Below are positions 37,741 to 49,261 of a DNA stretch of 64,000 nucleotides, piece by piece. Position 1 is the first letter of the stretch, and each line of letters opens with the position of its first letter. Origin of the DNA: Cherax quadricarinatus (taxonomy: Eukaryota; Arthropoda; Malacostraca; Decapoda; Parastacidae); contig NW_027196413.1 of NCBI RefSeq assembly GCF_038502225.1, forward strand, positions 1 through 64,000. The letters run 5' to 3'. A program made the translations under genes and the position numbers. The notes under the pieces are model-generated. The model had not been told where the DNA came from, ran no database searches, and worked only from the letters and a program-made list of their open reading frames with translations.

Positions 37741-38322
37741 TGTGGTGTGAATATAATGCAGAGAATTCGTAATTTGGAAGTTAGGAGGAGGTGCGGGATT
37801 ACCAAAACTGTTGTCCAGAGGGCTGAGGAAGGGTTGTTGAGGTGGTTCGGACATGTAGAGAGAATGGAGCGAAACAGAATAACTTCAAGAGTGTATCAGT
37901 CTGTAGTGGAAGGAAGGCGGGGTAGGGGTCGGCCTAGGAAGGGTTGGAGGGAGGGGGTAAAGGAGGTTTTGTGTGCGAGGGGCTTGGACTTCCAGCAGGC
38001 ATGCGTGAGCGTGTTTGATAGGAGTGAATGGAGACAAATGGTTTTTAATACTTGACGTGCTGTTGGAGTGTGAGCAAAGTAACATTTATGAAGGGATTCA
38101 GGGAAACCGGCAGACCGGACTTGAGTCCTGGAGATGGGAAGTACAGTGCCTGCACTCTGAAGGAGGGGTGTTAATGTTGCAGTTTAAAAACTGTAGTGTA
38201 AAGCACCCTTCTGGCAAGACAGTGATGGAGTGAATGATGGTGAAAGTTTTTCTTTTTCGGGCCACCCTGCCTTGGTGGGAATCGGCCAGTGTGATAATAA
38301 AAAATAAAAAATAATAAAAAAA
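37660..38322 (+). mobile_element. RTE-like LINE fragment: end of RT ORF and 3' UTR
   Basis: Coding sequence begins within CEAWVMNVAARR, continues MSCLRAMCGVNIMQRIRN, LLRWFGHVERMERNR and GRRGRGRPRKGWREGV, and stops at 38053-38055. This is the usual C-terminal end of reverse transcriptases of RTE-like and related LINEs. The 3' UTR (38056-38322) contains GGGCCACCCTGCCTTGGTGG and ends in an ATAAAAAATAATAAAA-type tail. It is 5'-truncated. The same 3' UTR occurs at 49262-50874. Confidence 0.85.
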
Positions 38323-38372
38323 ATTCTCACCTTTACCAAAGGGCTGGGACTCGGAACTTTCTTTGGCCCCAT
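38323..38372 (-). pseudogene. Start of Tigger transposase, separated by LINE insertion
   Basis: On the minus strand ATG at 38372 reads MGPKKVPSPSPLVKVR and then enters the LINE tail. This MxPKK start is typical of Tigger transposases. The Tigger 5' region continues to the inverted repeat at 38642. Confidence 0.75.
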
Positions 38373-38644
38373 GGTGGCTTATTTAGCAGTCGCAAGCACA
38401 AAAACAATGGATTATTACGAAATGTTTCAGATGGACGTGCAGAGTAATGCTCACTGAACAAGTAACAAAGGCAGACTGAGTCATGAACGTATGAGCAGTC
38501 GCGTCCCAAGGGCAGGTGGACGCATTTGGTATGGACGATTTTCAAGCGGATGTATGAAAACGGGGGGAAATTTTCGCCGAGAAAAGTGGTCGAAAACTGA
38601 ATTGTACGATAATCGGACCGGACGAAAACCGGGGTTCCAATGTA

Positions 38645-39800
38645 CTTCCAATTATTAAAAAAAAATCTTACACTGCATGTGAAGAATACAATACGGTACA
38701 GTAATTCTTGTGAAGTTCATCTACATAGTATTCAATATTATCTTTGTCTCTTGTTCATGCTAAATGCATTTTTTTTTTTGAACGATAGAATCAGTCTTGG
38801 TCTTCATCAGTTAAATGATCATCCCAGGAGACACATCATCAAGTTGGAGATATTTTAATGTTTTGATATACGTAAAGAAATGTTAATATGCAAACATTTA
38901 ACAATAAAGTTATTTTAAACCAACAGATTCATTATTTTTCCGTGCAAAAAAAAGTATCACAAAACTGTCTGTCTCTTTATTATACTTCTGTCTCCTATCA
39001 CAGATCTGTCTGCATCACAACTGTCTGTATCACACATCTGTTTCTGTATCACAGAAATGTCTCTCTCACAGTTCTGTCTGTCTAACAGTTCTGTCTGTCT
39101 AAAAGTTCTGTCTGTCTAACAGTTCTGTCTGTCTAAAAGTTCTGTCTAACAGTTCTGTCTCAATCTCGCAGTTCTCTCAGTCTCACAACTGTCTCACAGA
39201 GCTGTCTCAAAAATGTCTATCACGGATGCCTGTCTCACAGTTCTGTCTCAAAAAGTCTGTATCACAGATGTGTCTGACATGTTTGTATCACAGATCCGTC
39301 TCGGATAATTTTGAGTGATATCAGCCATCAGGCTGCAGGCACAATCGCGTCCATTAAGTTTATGCTAAAATTAGATTCGGGATGAGGTAAGACATCAGAC
39401 TGTTAGATTACTTTCAAACAGGATGAGTTGAGTGTTAGTTGGCTGAATTAGGTCTGGGATAAGTTAGGAACTAGGAAGCACCAGTGATTGGACGGGTCTG
39501 CTTGGCAGACATCCTGAGTAACAAACCATGCTGGTTAGGTTACATTATAGTCTTGAGCATAGTCCAGCATAACAAACATTGACGAAAAGACACAGGTTGT
39601 AGAGCAAGGAATTATTGGAACAACGTATGTCTGTGTAAAGCTGTATCGTGACGTGATAAAGCCGTGTCTAGTGTTGTGTCAAGTCATGACTTGACAAAAC
39701 TTTCAACAGAAAAGTTGTCTCAGTAACAACGACTTTCGCAACCTGCCTTTCTTCACCACTGTCGGTAGCACGGCATTGTCAACCTTATAAACATTATAGT
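38645..39800. other. Unassigned region with TCTGTC-rich tract
   Basis: Unique AT-rich DNA. From 38985 to 39305 there is an irregular pyrimidine-rich tract made of CTGTCT, CACAGTTCTGTCT and similar words, a degenerate simple repeat. No gene was seen. Confidence 0.6.
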
Positions 39801-40400
39801 GTTAGGCTTCATGACTCATGGTAGAGCTAGGCTTCATGACTCATAGTAGAGCAAGGCTTCATGACTCATAGTAGAGCTAGGCTTCGTGACCCATGGTTGA
39901 GCTAGGCTTCATGATCCATGGTGGAGTTAGGCTTCATGACCAATGGTAGACCTAGCCTTCATGACCCATGGTTGAGCTAGGCTTCATGACTCATGGTAGA
40001 ACTAGGCTTCATGGACCATGGAAGAGTTAGGCTTCATGATCCATTGCGGAGCTAGACTTCATGACTCATGGAAGAGCTAGGCTTCATGGCCCATAATAGA
40101 GTTAGGCTTTATGATCCATTGCAGAGTTGGACTTCATGACCCATGGTAGAGCTAGGCTTCATCAATGGTAGAGTTAGATTTCATGACTCATGGTAGAGTT
40201 AGACTTCATGACCCATGGTAGAGTTAGGCTTCATGACGCATGGTAGAGCTAGGCTTCATGACCCATGGTAGATCTAGGTTTTATGACCCATGGTAGAGTT
40301 AGGCTTCATGATCCATGGAAGAGCTAGGCTTCATGACCCATGGTTGAACTACGCTTCATGACTCATGGATGAGTTAGGCTTCATGACCAATGGTAGAGTT

Positions 40401-40500
40401 AGACAGTGGGCGTGTTTCTTTACACCGGTTGTCTATGTTCACCCATTAATAAAATGGGTACCTGGGTGTTAGTGGACTGGTGTGGGTCACATCCTGGGAC
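40401..40500 (+). repeat. SINE-like segment in 25-bp array, copy 1
   Basis: It contains GGCGTGTTTCTTTACACCGG, TTGTCTATGTTCACCCAT and AATAAAATGGGTACCTGGGT. Unrelated to the 25-bp unit. I recall this motif as a common decapod dispersed repeat. Confidence 0.75.
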
Positions 40501-41125
40501 CTAGGCTTCACGACCCATGGTAAAGCTAGGTTACATAGCTAATGCTAGATAGGCTTCATGACCCGTGGTAGAGCTAGGCTTCATGATCCATGGTAGAGCT
40601 AGGCTTCGTGACCCATGGTAGAACTAGGTTTCATGACCAATGGTAGAGTTAGGCTTCATGACCCATGGTACAACTAGGCTTCATGACCCATGGTAGAGCT
40701 AGGCTTCATGACCCATGGTATAACTAGGTTTCATGACCAATGGTAGAGCTAGACTTCATGACCCATGGTAGAGCTAGGTTTCATGACCAATGGTAGAGCT
40801 AGACTTCATGACCCACGGTAGAGCTAGGTTTCATGACCAATTGTAGAGATAGGCTTCATAACCCATGGTACAACTAGACTTCATGACCCATGGTAGATCT
40901 AGGCTTCATGACCCATGGTAGAACTAGGTTTCATGACCAATGGCAGAGTTAGGCTTCATGACCCATGGTACAACTAGGCTTCATGACCCATGGTAGATCT
41001 AGGTTTCATGACCCATGGTAGAGTTAGGCTTCATGATCCATGGTAGAGCTAGGCTTCATGACCCATGGTTGAACTAGGCTTCATGACTCATGGATGAGTT
41101 AGGCTTCATGACCAATGGTAGAGTT

Positions 41126-41225
41126 AGACAGTGGGCGTGTTTCTTTACACCGGTTGTCTATGTTCACCCATCAATAAAATGGGTACCTGCGTGTTAGTGG
41201 ACTAGTGTGGGTCACATCCTGGGAC
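41126..41225 (+). repeat. SINE-like segment in 25-bp array, copy 2
   Basis: Nearly identical to 40401-40500 and displaced by exactly 725 bp (29 units). The flanking array units also match, so the whole 725-bp block was duplicated. Confidence 0.8.
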
Positions 41226-42950
41226 CTAGGCTTCACGACCCATGGTAAAGCTAGGCTTCGTGGCTAAAGCTAGATAGGCTTCATGACCCGTGGTAGAGCT
41301 AGGCTTCATGATCCATGGTAGAGCTAGGCTTCGTGACCCATGGTAGAACTAGGTTTCATGACCAATGGTAGAGCTAGACTTCATGACCCATGGTAGAGCT
41401 AGGTTTCATGACCATTGGTAGAGTTAGGCTTCATAACCCATGGTACAACTAGACTTTATGACCCATGGTAGAGCCAGGCTTCATGACCCATGGTAGAGCT
41501 AGGCTTCATGACCCATGGTAGAACTAGGTTTCATGACCAATGGTAGAGCTAGGCTTCATGACCCATGGTAGAGCTAGGTTTCATGACCCATGGTAGAGTT
41601 AGGCTTCATGACCCATGGTAGAGTTAGGCTTCATGACCCATGGTAGAGCTAGGTTTCATGACCCATGATAGTTAGGCTTCATGACTAATGCTAGAGTTAG
41701 GCTTCATGATCCATGATAGAGCTAGGCTTTATTATTCATGGTAGAGTTAGGCTTCATGACTCATGGAGGAGTTAAGCTTCATGATCCATGGTAGAGCTAG
41801 GTTTCTTGACTCATGGTAGAATTAGGCTTTATGATCCATTGTAGAGCTTGGCTTCATGATTAATGCTAGAGATAGACTTTATGATTCATGGTAGAGTTAG
41901 GCTTCATGACCCCTGGAAGAGTTAGGCTTCATGATCCATGGTAGAGTTAGGCTTCATGACCCATGGTAGAGCTAGGCTTCATTATCCATGTTTGAGAAAG
42001 GCATCATTACCCATGTTAGAGCTAGGCTTCAGAATCCATGGTAGAGTTAGGCTTAATGACCCATGGTAGAAATAGTCTTCATGACCCAGGGTAGAGTTAG
42101 TTTCATTATCCATGGTAGTTAGGCTTCATGACTCATGGAAGAGCTAGGTTTCATTATCCATGGCTGAGCTAGGCTTCATGACCCATGGTAGACCTAGGCT
42201 TCATGACTTATAGTAGAGTTAGGCTTCATAACCCATGGTAGACCTAGGCTTCATGACTCAAGGTTGAGCTAGGCTTCATGACTCATGGTTGACCTAGGCT
42301 TCATGACTCATGGTTGAGCTAGGCTCCATGACCCATGGTTGAGCTAGGCTTCATGACTTATGGTTGAGCTAGGCTTCATGACTCATGGTTGAGCTAGGCT
42401 CCATGACCCATGGTTGAGCTAGGCTTCATGACTCATGGTTGAGCTAGGCTTCATGACTCATGGTTGATCTAGGCTTCATGACCCTTGGTAGAGCTAGGCT
42501 TCATGACTTATGGTTGAGCTAGGCTTCATGACTCATGGTTGAGCTAGGCTTCATGACCCATGGTAGAGCTAGGCTTCATGACTTATAGTAGAGTTAGGCT
42601 TCATGACCTATGGTTGACCTAGGCTTCATGACTCATGGTTGAGCTAGGCTTCATGACTCATGGTTGATCTAGGCTTCATGACCCATGGTAGAGCTAGGCT
42701 TCATGACTTATAGTAGAGTTAGGCTTCATGACCCATGGTTGACCTAGGCTTCATGACTCATGGTTGAGCTAGGCTTCATGACCCATGGTTGACCTAGGCT
42801 TCATGACTCATGGTTGAGCTAGGCTCCATGACCCATGGTTGAGCTAGGCTCCATGGCCCATGGTTGAGCTAGGCTTCATGACCCATGGTTGAGCTAGGCT
42901 TCATGACCCATGGTTGAGCTAGGCTTCACGTGGCACTCTACCTTCCCAAC

Positions 42951-44780
42951 ATACTGGTAACATGTACAATCAAGTTTGGTACTCTGGTAGCATGTACAAT
43001 CAAGTTTGGTACTCTGATAGCATGTACAATCAGGTTTGGTACTCTGGTAGCATGTACAATCAAATTTGGTACTCTGGTAGCATGTACAGTCAAGTTTGGT
43101 ACTCTGGTAGCATGTACAATCAAGTTTGGTACTCTGGTAGCATGTACAATCAAGTTCGGTAATCTGCTAGCATGTATAATCAAGTTTGGTACTCTGGTAG
43201 CATGTACAATCAAGTTTGGTAGTCTGGTAGCATGTACAATCAAGTTTGGTACTCTGGTAGCATATACAATCAAGTTTGGTACTCTGGTAGCATGTACAAT
43301 CAAGTTTGGTACTCTGGTAGCATGTACAATCAAGTTTGGTACTCTGGTAGTATGTACAATCAAGTTTGGTACTCTGGTAGCATGTACAATCAAGTTTGGT
43401 ACTCTGTTAGCATGTACAATCAAGTTTGGTACTCTGGTAGCATGTACAATCAAGTTTGGTACTCTGGTAGCATGTACAATCGTTTGGTACTCTGGTAGCA
43501 TGTACAATCAAGTTTGGTACTCTGGTAGTATGCACACACAAGGTTGGTACTCTGGTAGTATGCACACACAAGGTTGGTACTCTGGTAGTATGCACACACA
43601 AGGTTGGTACTCTGGTCGTATGCATACACAAGGTTGGTACTCTGGTAGTATGCACACACAAGGTTGGTACTCTGGTAGTATGCACACACAAGGTTGGTAC
43701 TCTGGTAGTATACACACACAAGGTTGGTACTCTGGTAGTATGCACACACAAGGTTGGTACTCTGGTAGTATGCACACACAAGGTTGGTACTCTGGTAGTA
43801 TGCACACACAAGGTTGGTACTCTGGTCGTATGCACACACAAGGTTGGTACTCTGGTAGTATGCACACACAAGGTTGGTACTCTGGTAGTATGCACACACA
43901 AGGTTGGTACTCCGGTAGTATGCACACACAAGGTTGGTACTCTGGTAGTATGCACACACAAGGTTGGTACTCTGGTAGTATGCACACACAAGGTTGGTAC
44001 TCTGGTAGTATGCACACACAAGGTTGGTACTCTGGTAGTATGCACACACAAGGTTGGTACTCTGGTAGTATGCACACACAAGGTTGGTACTCTGGTAGTA
44101 TGCACACACAAGGTTGGTACTCTGGTAGTATGCACACACAAGGTTGGTACTCTGGTAGTATGCACACACAAGGTTGGTACTCTGGTAGTATGCACACACA
44201 AGGTTGGTACTCTGGTAGTATGCACACACAAGGTTGGTACTCTGGTAGTATGCACACACAAGGTTGGTACTCTGGTAGTATGCACACTCAAGGTTGGTAC
44301 TCTGGTAGTATGCACACACAAGGTTGGTACTCTGGTAGTATGCACACACAAGGTTGGTACTCTGGTAGTATGCACACACAAGGTTGGTACTCTGGTAGTA
44401 TGCACACACAAGGTTGGTACTCTGGTAGTATGCACACACAAGGTTGGTACTCTGGTAGTATGCACACACAAGGTTGGTACTCTGGTATTATGCATACACA
44501 AGGTTGGTACTCTGGTAGTATGCACACACAAGGTTGGTACTCTGGTAGTATGCACACACAAGGTTGGTACTCTGGTAGTATGCACACACAAGGTTGGTAC
44601 TCTGGTAGTATGCACACACAAGGTTGGTACTCTGGTAGTATGCACACACAAGGTTGGTACTCTGGTAGTATGCACACACAAGGTTGGTACTCTGGTAGTA
44701 TGCACACACAAGGTTGGTACTCTGGTAGTATGCACACACAAGGTTGGTACTCTGGTAGTATGCACACACAAGGTTGGTAC
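42951..44780. repeat. 30-bp minisatellite, two consecutive subfamilies
   Basis: Units at 42951-43528 read CATGTACAATCAAGTTTGGT plus ACTCTGGTAG. Units at 43529-44780 read TATGCACACACAAGGTTGGT plus ACTCTGGTAG, about 42 copies and very uniform. One unit near 43470 lacks two bases, which shifts the frame between the two parts. A period of 30 keeps several frames open over hundreds of codons. I see no sign of a real gene. Confidence 0.97.
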
Positions 44781-45781
44781 GGACTTCTGGCAGTACTCGA
44801 CACAACACAGTCGTAAAATGTTCCGTATAATCTTCACCAGGTCACTGTGTTCAGTAGAACAGCAGATATAATATTCCAAGGTAAGTATATGGTATATTAA
44901 AAGTATTTGCTGTAGCTCACTTATTTTTTAAATATCAGAAAATATGAATCGCGCTGTTTGGTGTCTTATAGATAATTGGTTCTGTCGGTTAATGGGGTTG
45001 AAAGCCTATCGACTAACGAGTCACTGAGGTTGCACGGTAACTATTTCATCCCCAGTCAAGAATACTTTAAAGCCTTAAAATAAGGCTTTAAATTAACTAT
45101 TAGAATATATATGCGGTAAGATATATAGTCTTTGTGGTATATGTTTGAGACTTCTTCTTAATTCGCCGGTACTCTCCCGGTCCGGGTCTTTTCCATATGG
45201 TGGCCCGGCCTTGACTCCCTGTCTTGGCAGTGTCTGTGAACTATGTCTGTAATGGGAGAAGGTACAAGTACCTCCTCATCTTCTGGGACCAACTGTCCCC
45301 AGGCCTAGTCCCATTCCTCGCCCTCACGTGGCTAGTTATGAGAAGCTAGGCCTCGGTCTACCATTTTCACCGCCCCAGGGGGGCTCGTGGGAATGGCAGT
45401 CTTGTGAGCTGGTGGTGGTAGCAAGCTCTGGCCATTCGCTTTAAGGTTAGGTTAGGTAAGGTTCGTCAGGAAACAGGACAAGTGTTCCCTGACGCGGGTC
45501 TTAGATGATGACCCGCCGCTGGAGCTCTCGCTCATCTTACCTTAAGATATGAGATCTGGTAACTTTGGGATCATAATATTTAATACTGTTATTCAAATTA
45601 AACTATATAAATGCAAAATTCTCTCAGATAAATCAGAAAATTCTTCTTCATAAATTATGTAACTTGAAGTAAGAATAATATAAGAATTTGTCATATTATA
45701 TGACTCATATGGCTGATGTATTAACCTAACTTTATATAACGTTCTCCGAGATTCTTATGACTGATTTCAGTCTTCATTGTT
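44781..45781. other. Region downstream of the transporter gene, with GC-rich repeat and SINE-like copy
   Basis: 44781-45165 is AT-rich and unassigned. 45165-45430 is strikingly GC-rich (CCGGTCCGGGTCTTTTCC, GTGGCCCGGCCTTGACTCCC) and looks like a dispersed element, though there is no second copy in the window to prove it. It runs into the SINE-like repeat at 45440-45540. Confidence 0.5.
45440..45540 (-). repeat. Short dispersed repeat (SINE-like), copy 2
   Basis: The reverse complement of this stretch (GAGCTCCAGCGGCGGGTCAT, then CTAAGACCCGCGTCAGGGAA, then GAACCTTACCTAACCTAACC) matches 30081-30168. Confidence 0.7.
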
Positions 45782-46118
45782 TTGATAAATTAGACACATG
45801 TGCAACTCTTGCGTATCTTTATTAAGGAAACGTTTCGCCACACAGTGGCTTCATCAGTCCATACACAGGAGAAACTTGAAGAACAGGAGGAGAGTGAGGT
45901 AATCAGTCCCTCAACCTTGAGTCTATGTGGTCAGTCCATCAATCATTCTATTCAAGATTGATGGACTGACCACACTGACTCAGGGTTGAGGGACTGATTA
46001 CCTCACTCTCCTCCTGTTCTTCAAGTTTCTCCTGTGTATGGACTGATGAAGCCACTGTGTGGCGAAACGTTTCCTTAATAAAGATACCCAAGAGTTGCAC
46101 ATGTGTCTAATTTATCAA
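45782..46118. mobile_element. 337-bp fold-back element
   Basis: The two halves are near-perfect inverted copies. TTGATAAATTAGACACATGT at the left end is the reverse complement of the right end, and ACGTTTCGCCACACAGTGGC in the left arm returns inverted in the right arm. Arms are about 160 bp, with the centre near 45950. Each arm carries AATAAA reading outward (left arm at 45818-45823 on the minus strand). I recall it as a dispersed decapod repeat. I found no target duplication. Confidence 0.88.
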
Positions 46119-46625
46119 CGTGTCGGTTCTGTCAATCATTCATCTACAATTGTCTGTGTTAACATATTTTAACGTTAGTGAGACTTTAGGAGTGTGGATG
46201 GTGAAGCAGAGTTCTGATAAGCCACACCTTAACTCCACTCATTGTTACTTTACATGTTACTCAATATCAATAATAAATTCCGTTTAGAATGATTATATTT
46301 TACCAATTGTCCTCACCAGGTACAGCATACTCAGACATAATTTACCCGGTATAACGGATGAAGAATTTCTAGAGGTATATCTCCTTAGGGTTTAGACCTT
46401 CGTGGGTCTAAATACCTCTTGGTCTTTCTTCTTCTAGAGGTCATTAACACTGTGGATAAACTGGACACTAACAGTCATGAATAACCCCTAGAACAGTCAT
46501 GAGTAACCCCTAGTAAACTCTAGTGTCTATACACTAGGACATACACACCTCGAGGTGTATGGACAACCCACCTCACATACAGAATATTTCCGAGGATTTT
46601 CTTTTACTCAGTGTGTATGTACGTG

Positions 46626-46668
<43 letters not shown>

Positions 46669-46683
46669 GTGTTTCTCTATCTG
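46119..46683 (-). other. Probable 3' UTR/downstream region of transporter gene
   Basis: This follows the stop codon on the gene strand. It includes a GT run (46629-46667; AC on the gene strand). I see no AATAAA on the gene strand until 45823, inside the fold-back element. Confidence 0.5.
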
Positions 46684-46853
46684 TCATGCAGGATTCTTTA
46701 TAACATAGTCATCCTCCTGTCGTCTAGCGAGGAGCTCCCTGCAGCGCACCACCAGCGGCACCAGCAGCAACACCATCAGTGATGCCGTTACCATACACGA
46801 GCCCATGAACGTGTACAACACAACGTAATCATTGGTGAGGTCGAAGAGAAGAC
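46684..46853 (-). CDS. Monocarboxylate transporter-like gene, last exon
   Basis: After acceptor CTCGCCAG two bases complete Gly, and LLFDLTNDYVVLYTF follows, which fits the usual GLLFD-x-T-xx-Y-x-x-x-Y segment of MCTs after helix 11. The last helix (about FMGSCMVTASLMVLLLVPLV) and a short cytoplasmic tail, RCRELLARRQEDDYVIKNPA, follow, ending at TGA 46684-46686. The three visible exons together give 560 residues in one frame. Introns of 10.7 kb and 4.0 kb separate them. Confidence 0.93.
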
Positions 46854-46992
46854 CTGGCGAGAGAGAACGACAGTGAAGCGTCTTAGTAAATGTTAATGTG
46901 ACCCAAGACTCTTGTGTTTTATCTGGGTACAATGTGAGGGGTCAGTTAAATGTACAACAGGAAAAAATATGTTGAATTCATCACTGTCTCCA

Positions 46993-49198
46993 AACATGAT
47001 GACAGTGATCAAGGATGGTTAGAAACATGGTGATAATGATGGAGAATGGTCAGAAACATGGTGATAATGATGGAGAATGGTCAGAAACATGGTGATAATG
47101 ATGGAGAATGGTCAGAAACATGGTGATAATGATGGAGAATGGTCAGAAACATGGTGATAATGATGGAGAATGGTCAGAAACATGGTGATAATGATGGAGA
47201 ATGGTTAGAAACATGGTGATAATGATGGAGAATGGTCAGAAACATGGTGATAATGATGGAGAATGGTCAGAAACATGGTGATAATGATGGAGAATGGTCA
47301 GAAACATGGTGATAATGATGGAGAATGGTCAGAAACATGGTGATAATGATGGAGAATGGTCAGAAACATGGTGATAATGATGGAGAATGGTCAGAAACAT
47401 GGTGATAATCATGGAAAATGGTCAGAAACATGGTGATGATGATGGAGAATGGTCAGAAACATAACAAGGTGATAATGATAGAGAATGGTCAGAAACATGG
47501 TGATAATGATGGAGAATGGTCAGAAACATGGTGATAATGATGGAGAATGGTCAGAAACATGGTGATAATGATGGAGAATGGTCAGAAACATGGTGATAAT
47601 GATGGAGAATGGTCAGAAACATGGTGATAATGATGGATAATGGTCAGGTGATAATGATGGAGAATGGTCAGAAACATGGTGATAATGATGGAGAATGGTC
47701 AGAAACATGGTGATAATGATGGAGAATGGTCAGAAACATGGTGATAATGATGGAGAATGGTCAGAAACATGGTGATAATGATGGAGAATGGTCAGAAACA
47801 TGGTGATAATGATGGAGAATGGTCAGAAACATGGTGATAATGATGGAGAATGGTCAGAAACAAGGTGATAATGATGGAGAATGGTCAGAAACAAGGTGAT
47901 AATGATGGAGAATGGTCAGAAACATGGTGATAATGATGAAGAATGGTCAGAAACATGGTGATAATGATGGAGAATGGTCAGAAACATGGTGATAATGATG
48001 GAGAATGGTCAGAAACATGGTGATAATGATGGAGAATGGTCAGAAACATGGTGATAATGATGGAGAATGGTCAGAAACAAGGTGATAATGATGGAGAATG
48101 GTCAGAAACAAGGTGATAATGATGGAGAATGGTCAGAAACATGGTGATAATGATGGAGAATGGTCAGAAACATGGTGATAATGATGGAGAATGGTCAGAA
48201 ACATGGTGATAATGATGGAGAATGGTAAGAAACATGGTGATAATGATGGAGAATGGTCAGAAACATAGTGATAATGACGGAGAATGGTCAGAAACAAGGT
48301 GATAATGATGGAGAATGGTCAGAAACAAGGTGATAATGATGGAGAATGGTCAGAAACATGGTGATAATGATGGAGAATGGTCAGAAACATGGTGGTAATG
48401 ATGGAGAATGGTCAGAAACATGGTGATAATAATGGAGAATGGTCAGAAACAAGGTGATAATGATGGAGAATGGTCAGAAACTTGGAGATAATGATAGAGA
48501 ATGGTCAGAAACAAGGTGATAATGATGGAGAATGGTCAGAAACATGGTGATAATGATGGAGAATGGTCAGAAACAAGGTGATAATGATGGAGAATGGTCA
48601 GAAACATGGTGATAATGATGGAGAATGATCAGAAACAAGGTGATAATGATGGAGAATAGTCAGAAACATGGTGATAATGATGGAGAATGGTCAGAAACTT
48701 GGTGATAATGATGGAGAATGGTCAGAAACATGGTGATAATGATGGAGAATGGTCAGAAACATGGTGATAATGATGGAGAATGGTCAGAAACATGGTGATA
48801 ATGATGGAGAATGGTCAGAAACATGGTCATAATGATGGAAAATGGTCAGAAACATGGTGATAATGATGGAGAATGGTCAGAAACATGGTGATAATGATGG
48901 AGAATGGTCAGAAACATGGTGATAATGATCGAGAATGGTCAGAAACATGGTGATAATGATGGAGAATGGTCAGAAACATGGTGATAATGATAGAGTATGG
49001 TCAGAAACATGGTGATAATGATGGAGAATGGTCAGAAACATGGTGATAATGATGGAGAATGGTCAGAAACATGGTGATAATGATGGAGAATGGTCAGAAA
49101 CATGGTGATAATGATGGAGAATGGTCAGAAACATGGTGATAATGATGGAGAATGGTCAGAAACTTGGGGATAATGATGGAGAATGGTCAGAAACATAG
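46993..49198. repeat. 31-bp minisatellite in the last intron, about 71 copies
   Basis: The unit is GTGATAATGATGGAGAATGG plus TCAGAAACATG, highly uniform. Frequent variants are AACAAGG and AACTTGG. One unit near 47460 gains bases (AACATAACAAGG) and one near 47645 loses part. It lies within the 4.0-kb intron of the transporter gene. Confidence 0.97.
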
Positions 49199-49261
49199 TC
49201 CAGGTTACACTTTGTGAGTTAGTTGGGAAATGCTACATAAACGAAATTACGACTTTATTTA

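Larger units (their letters stand above)
36030..38642 (-). mobile_element. Tigger/pogo-type DNA transposon, degenerate, with LINE insertion
   Basis: The terminal inverted repeats are CAGTGGAATCCCGGTCTTCG (36030) and the reverse complement of the right end, CATTGGAACCCCGGTTTTCG (to 38642). They match at 18 of the first 21 positions. TA flanks both ends (36028-36029 and 38643-38644), the target duplication of this superfamily. The transposase is coded on the minus strand. An RTE-like LINE fragment (about 37660-38322) sits where the DNA-binding half of the transposase should be. Confidence 0.92.
39801..42930. repeat. 25-bp minisatellite, 3.1 kb, with two embedded SINE-like segments
   Basis: The unit is AGGCTTCATGACCCATGGTA plus GAGCT. 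It is quite diverged, with ACTCATGG, GTTGAGCT, AGTTAGG and GACCAATGG variants. The right part (42200-42930) is more uniform, dominated by GGTTGAGCT units. Non-array segments at 40401-40500 and 41126-41225 interrupt it. Confidence 0.95.

Noticed and set aside
37678..38055. Plus-strand 125-codon frame as a separate small gene
   Set aside because: It is the C-terminal end of a LINE reverse transcriptase (LLRWFGHVERM and GRGRPRKGW motifs) followed by the LINE 3' UTR.
42930..44816. Open frames of 628 (plus) and 490 (minus) codons
   Set aside because: Products of a 30-bp minisatellite. The plus frame changes meaning at a 2-bp-short unit with no selection for frame visible.
45440..45475. TTAGG-type telomere repeat
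   Set aside because: Only about two units, and they are part of the dispersed SINE-like repeat also seen at 30150-30168.
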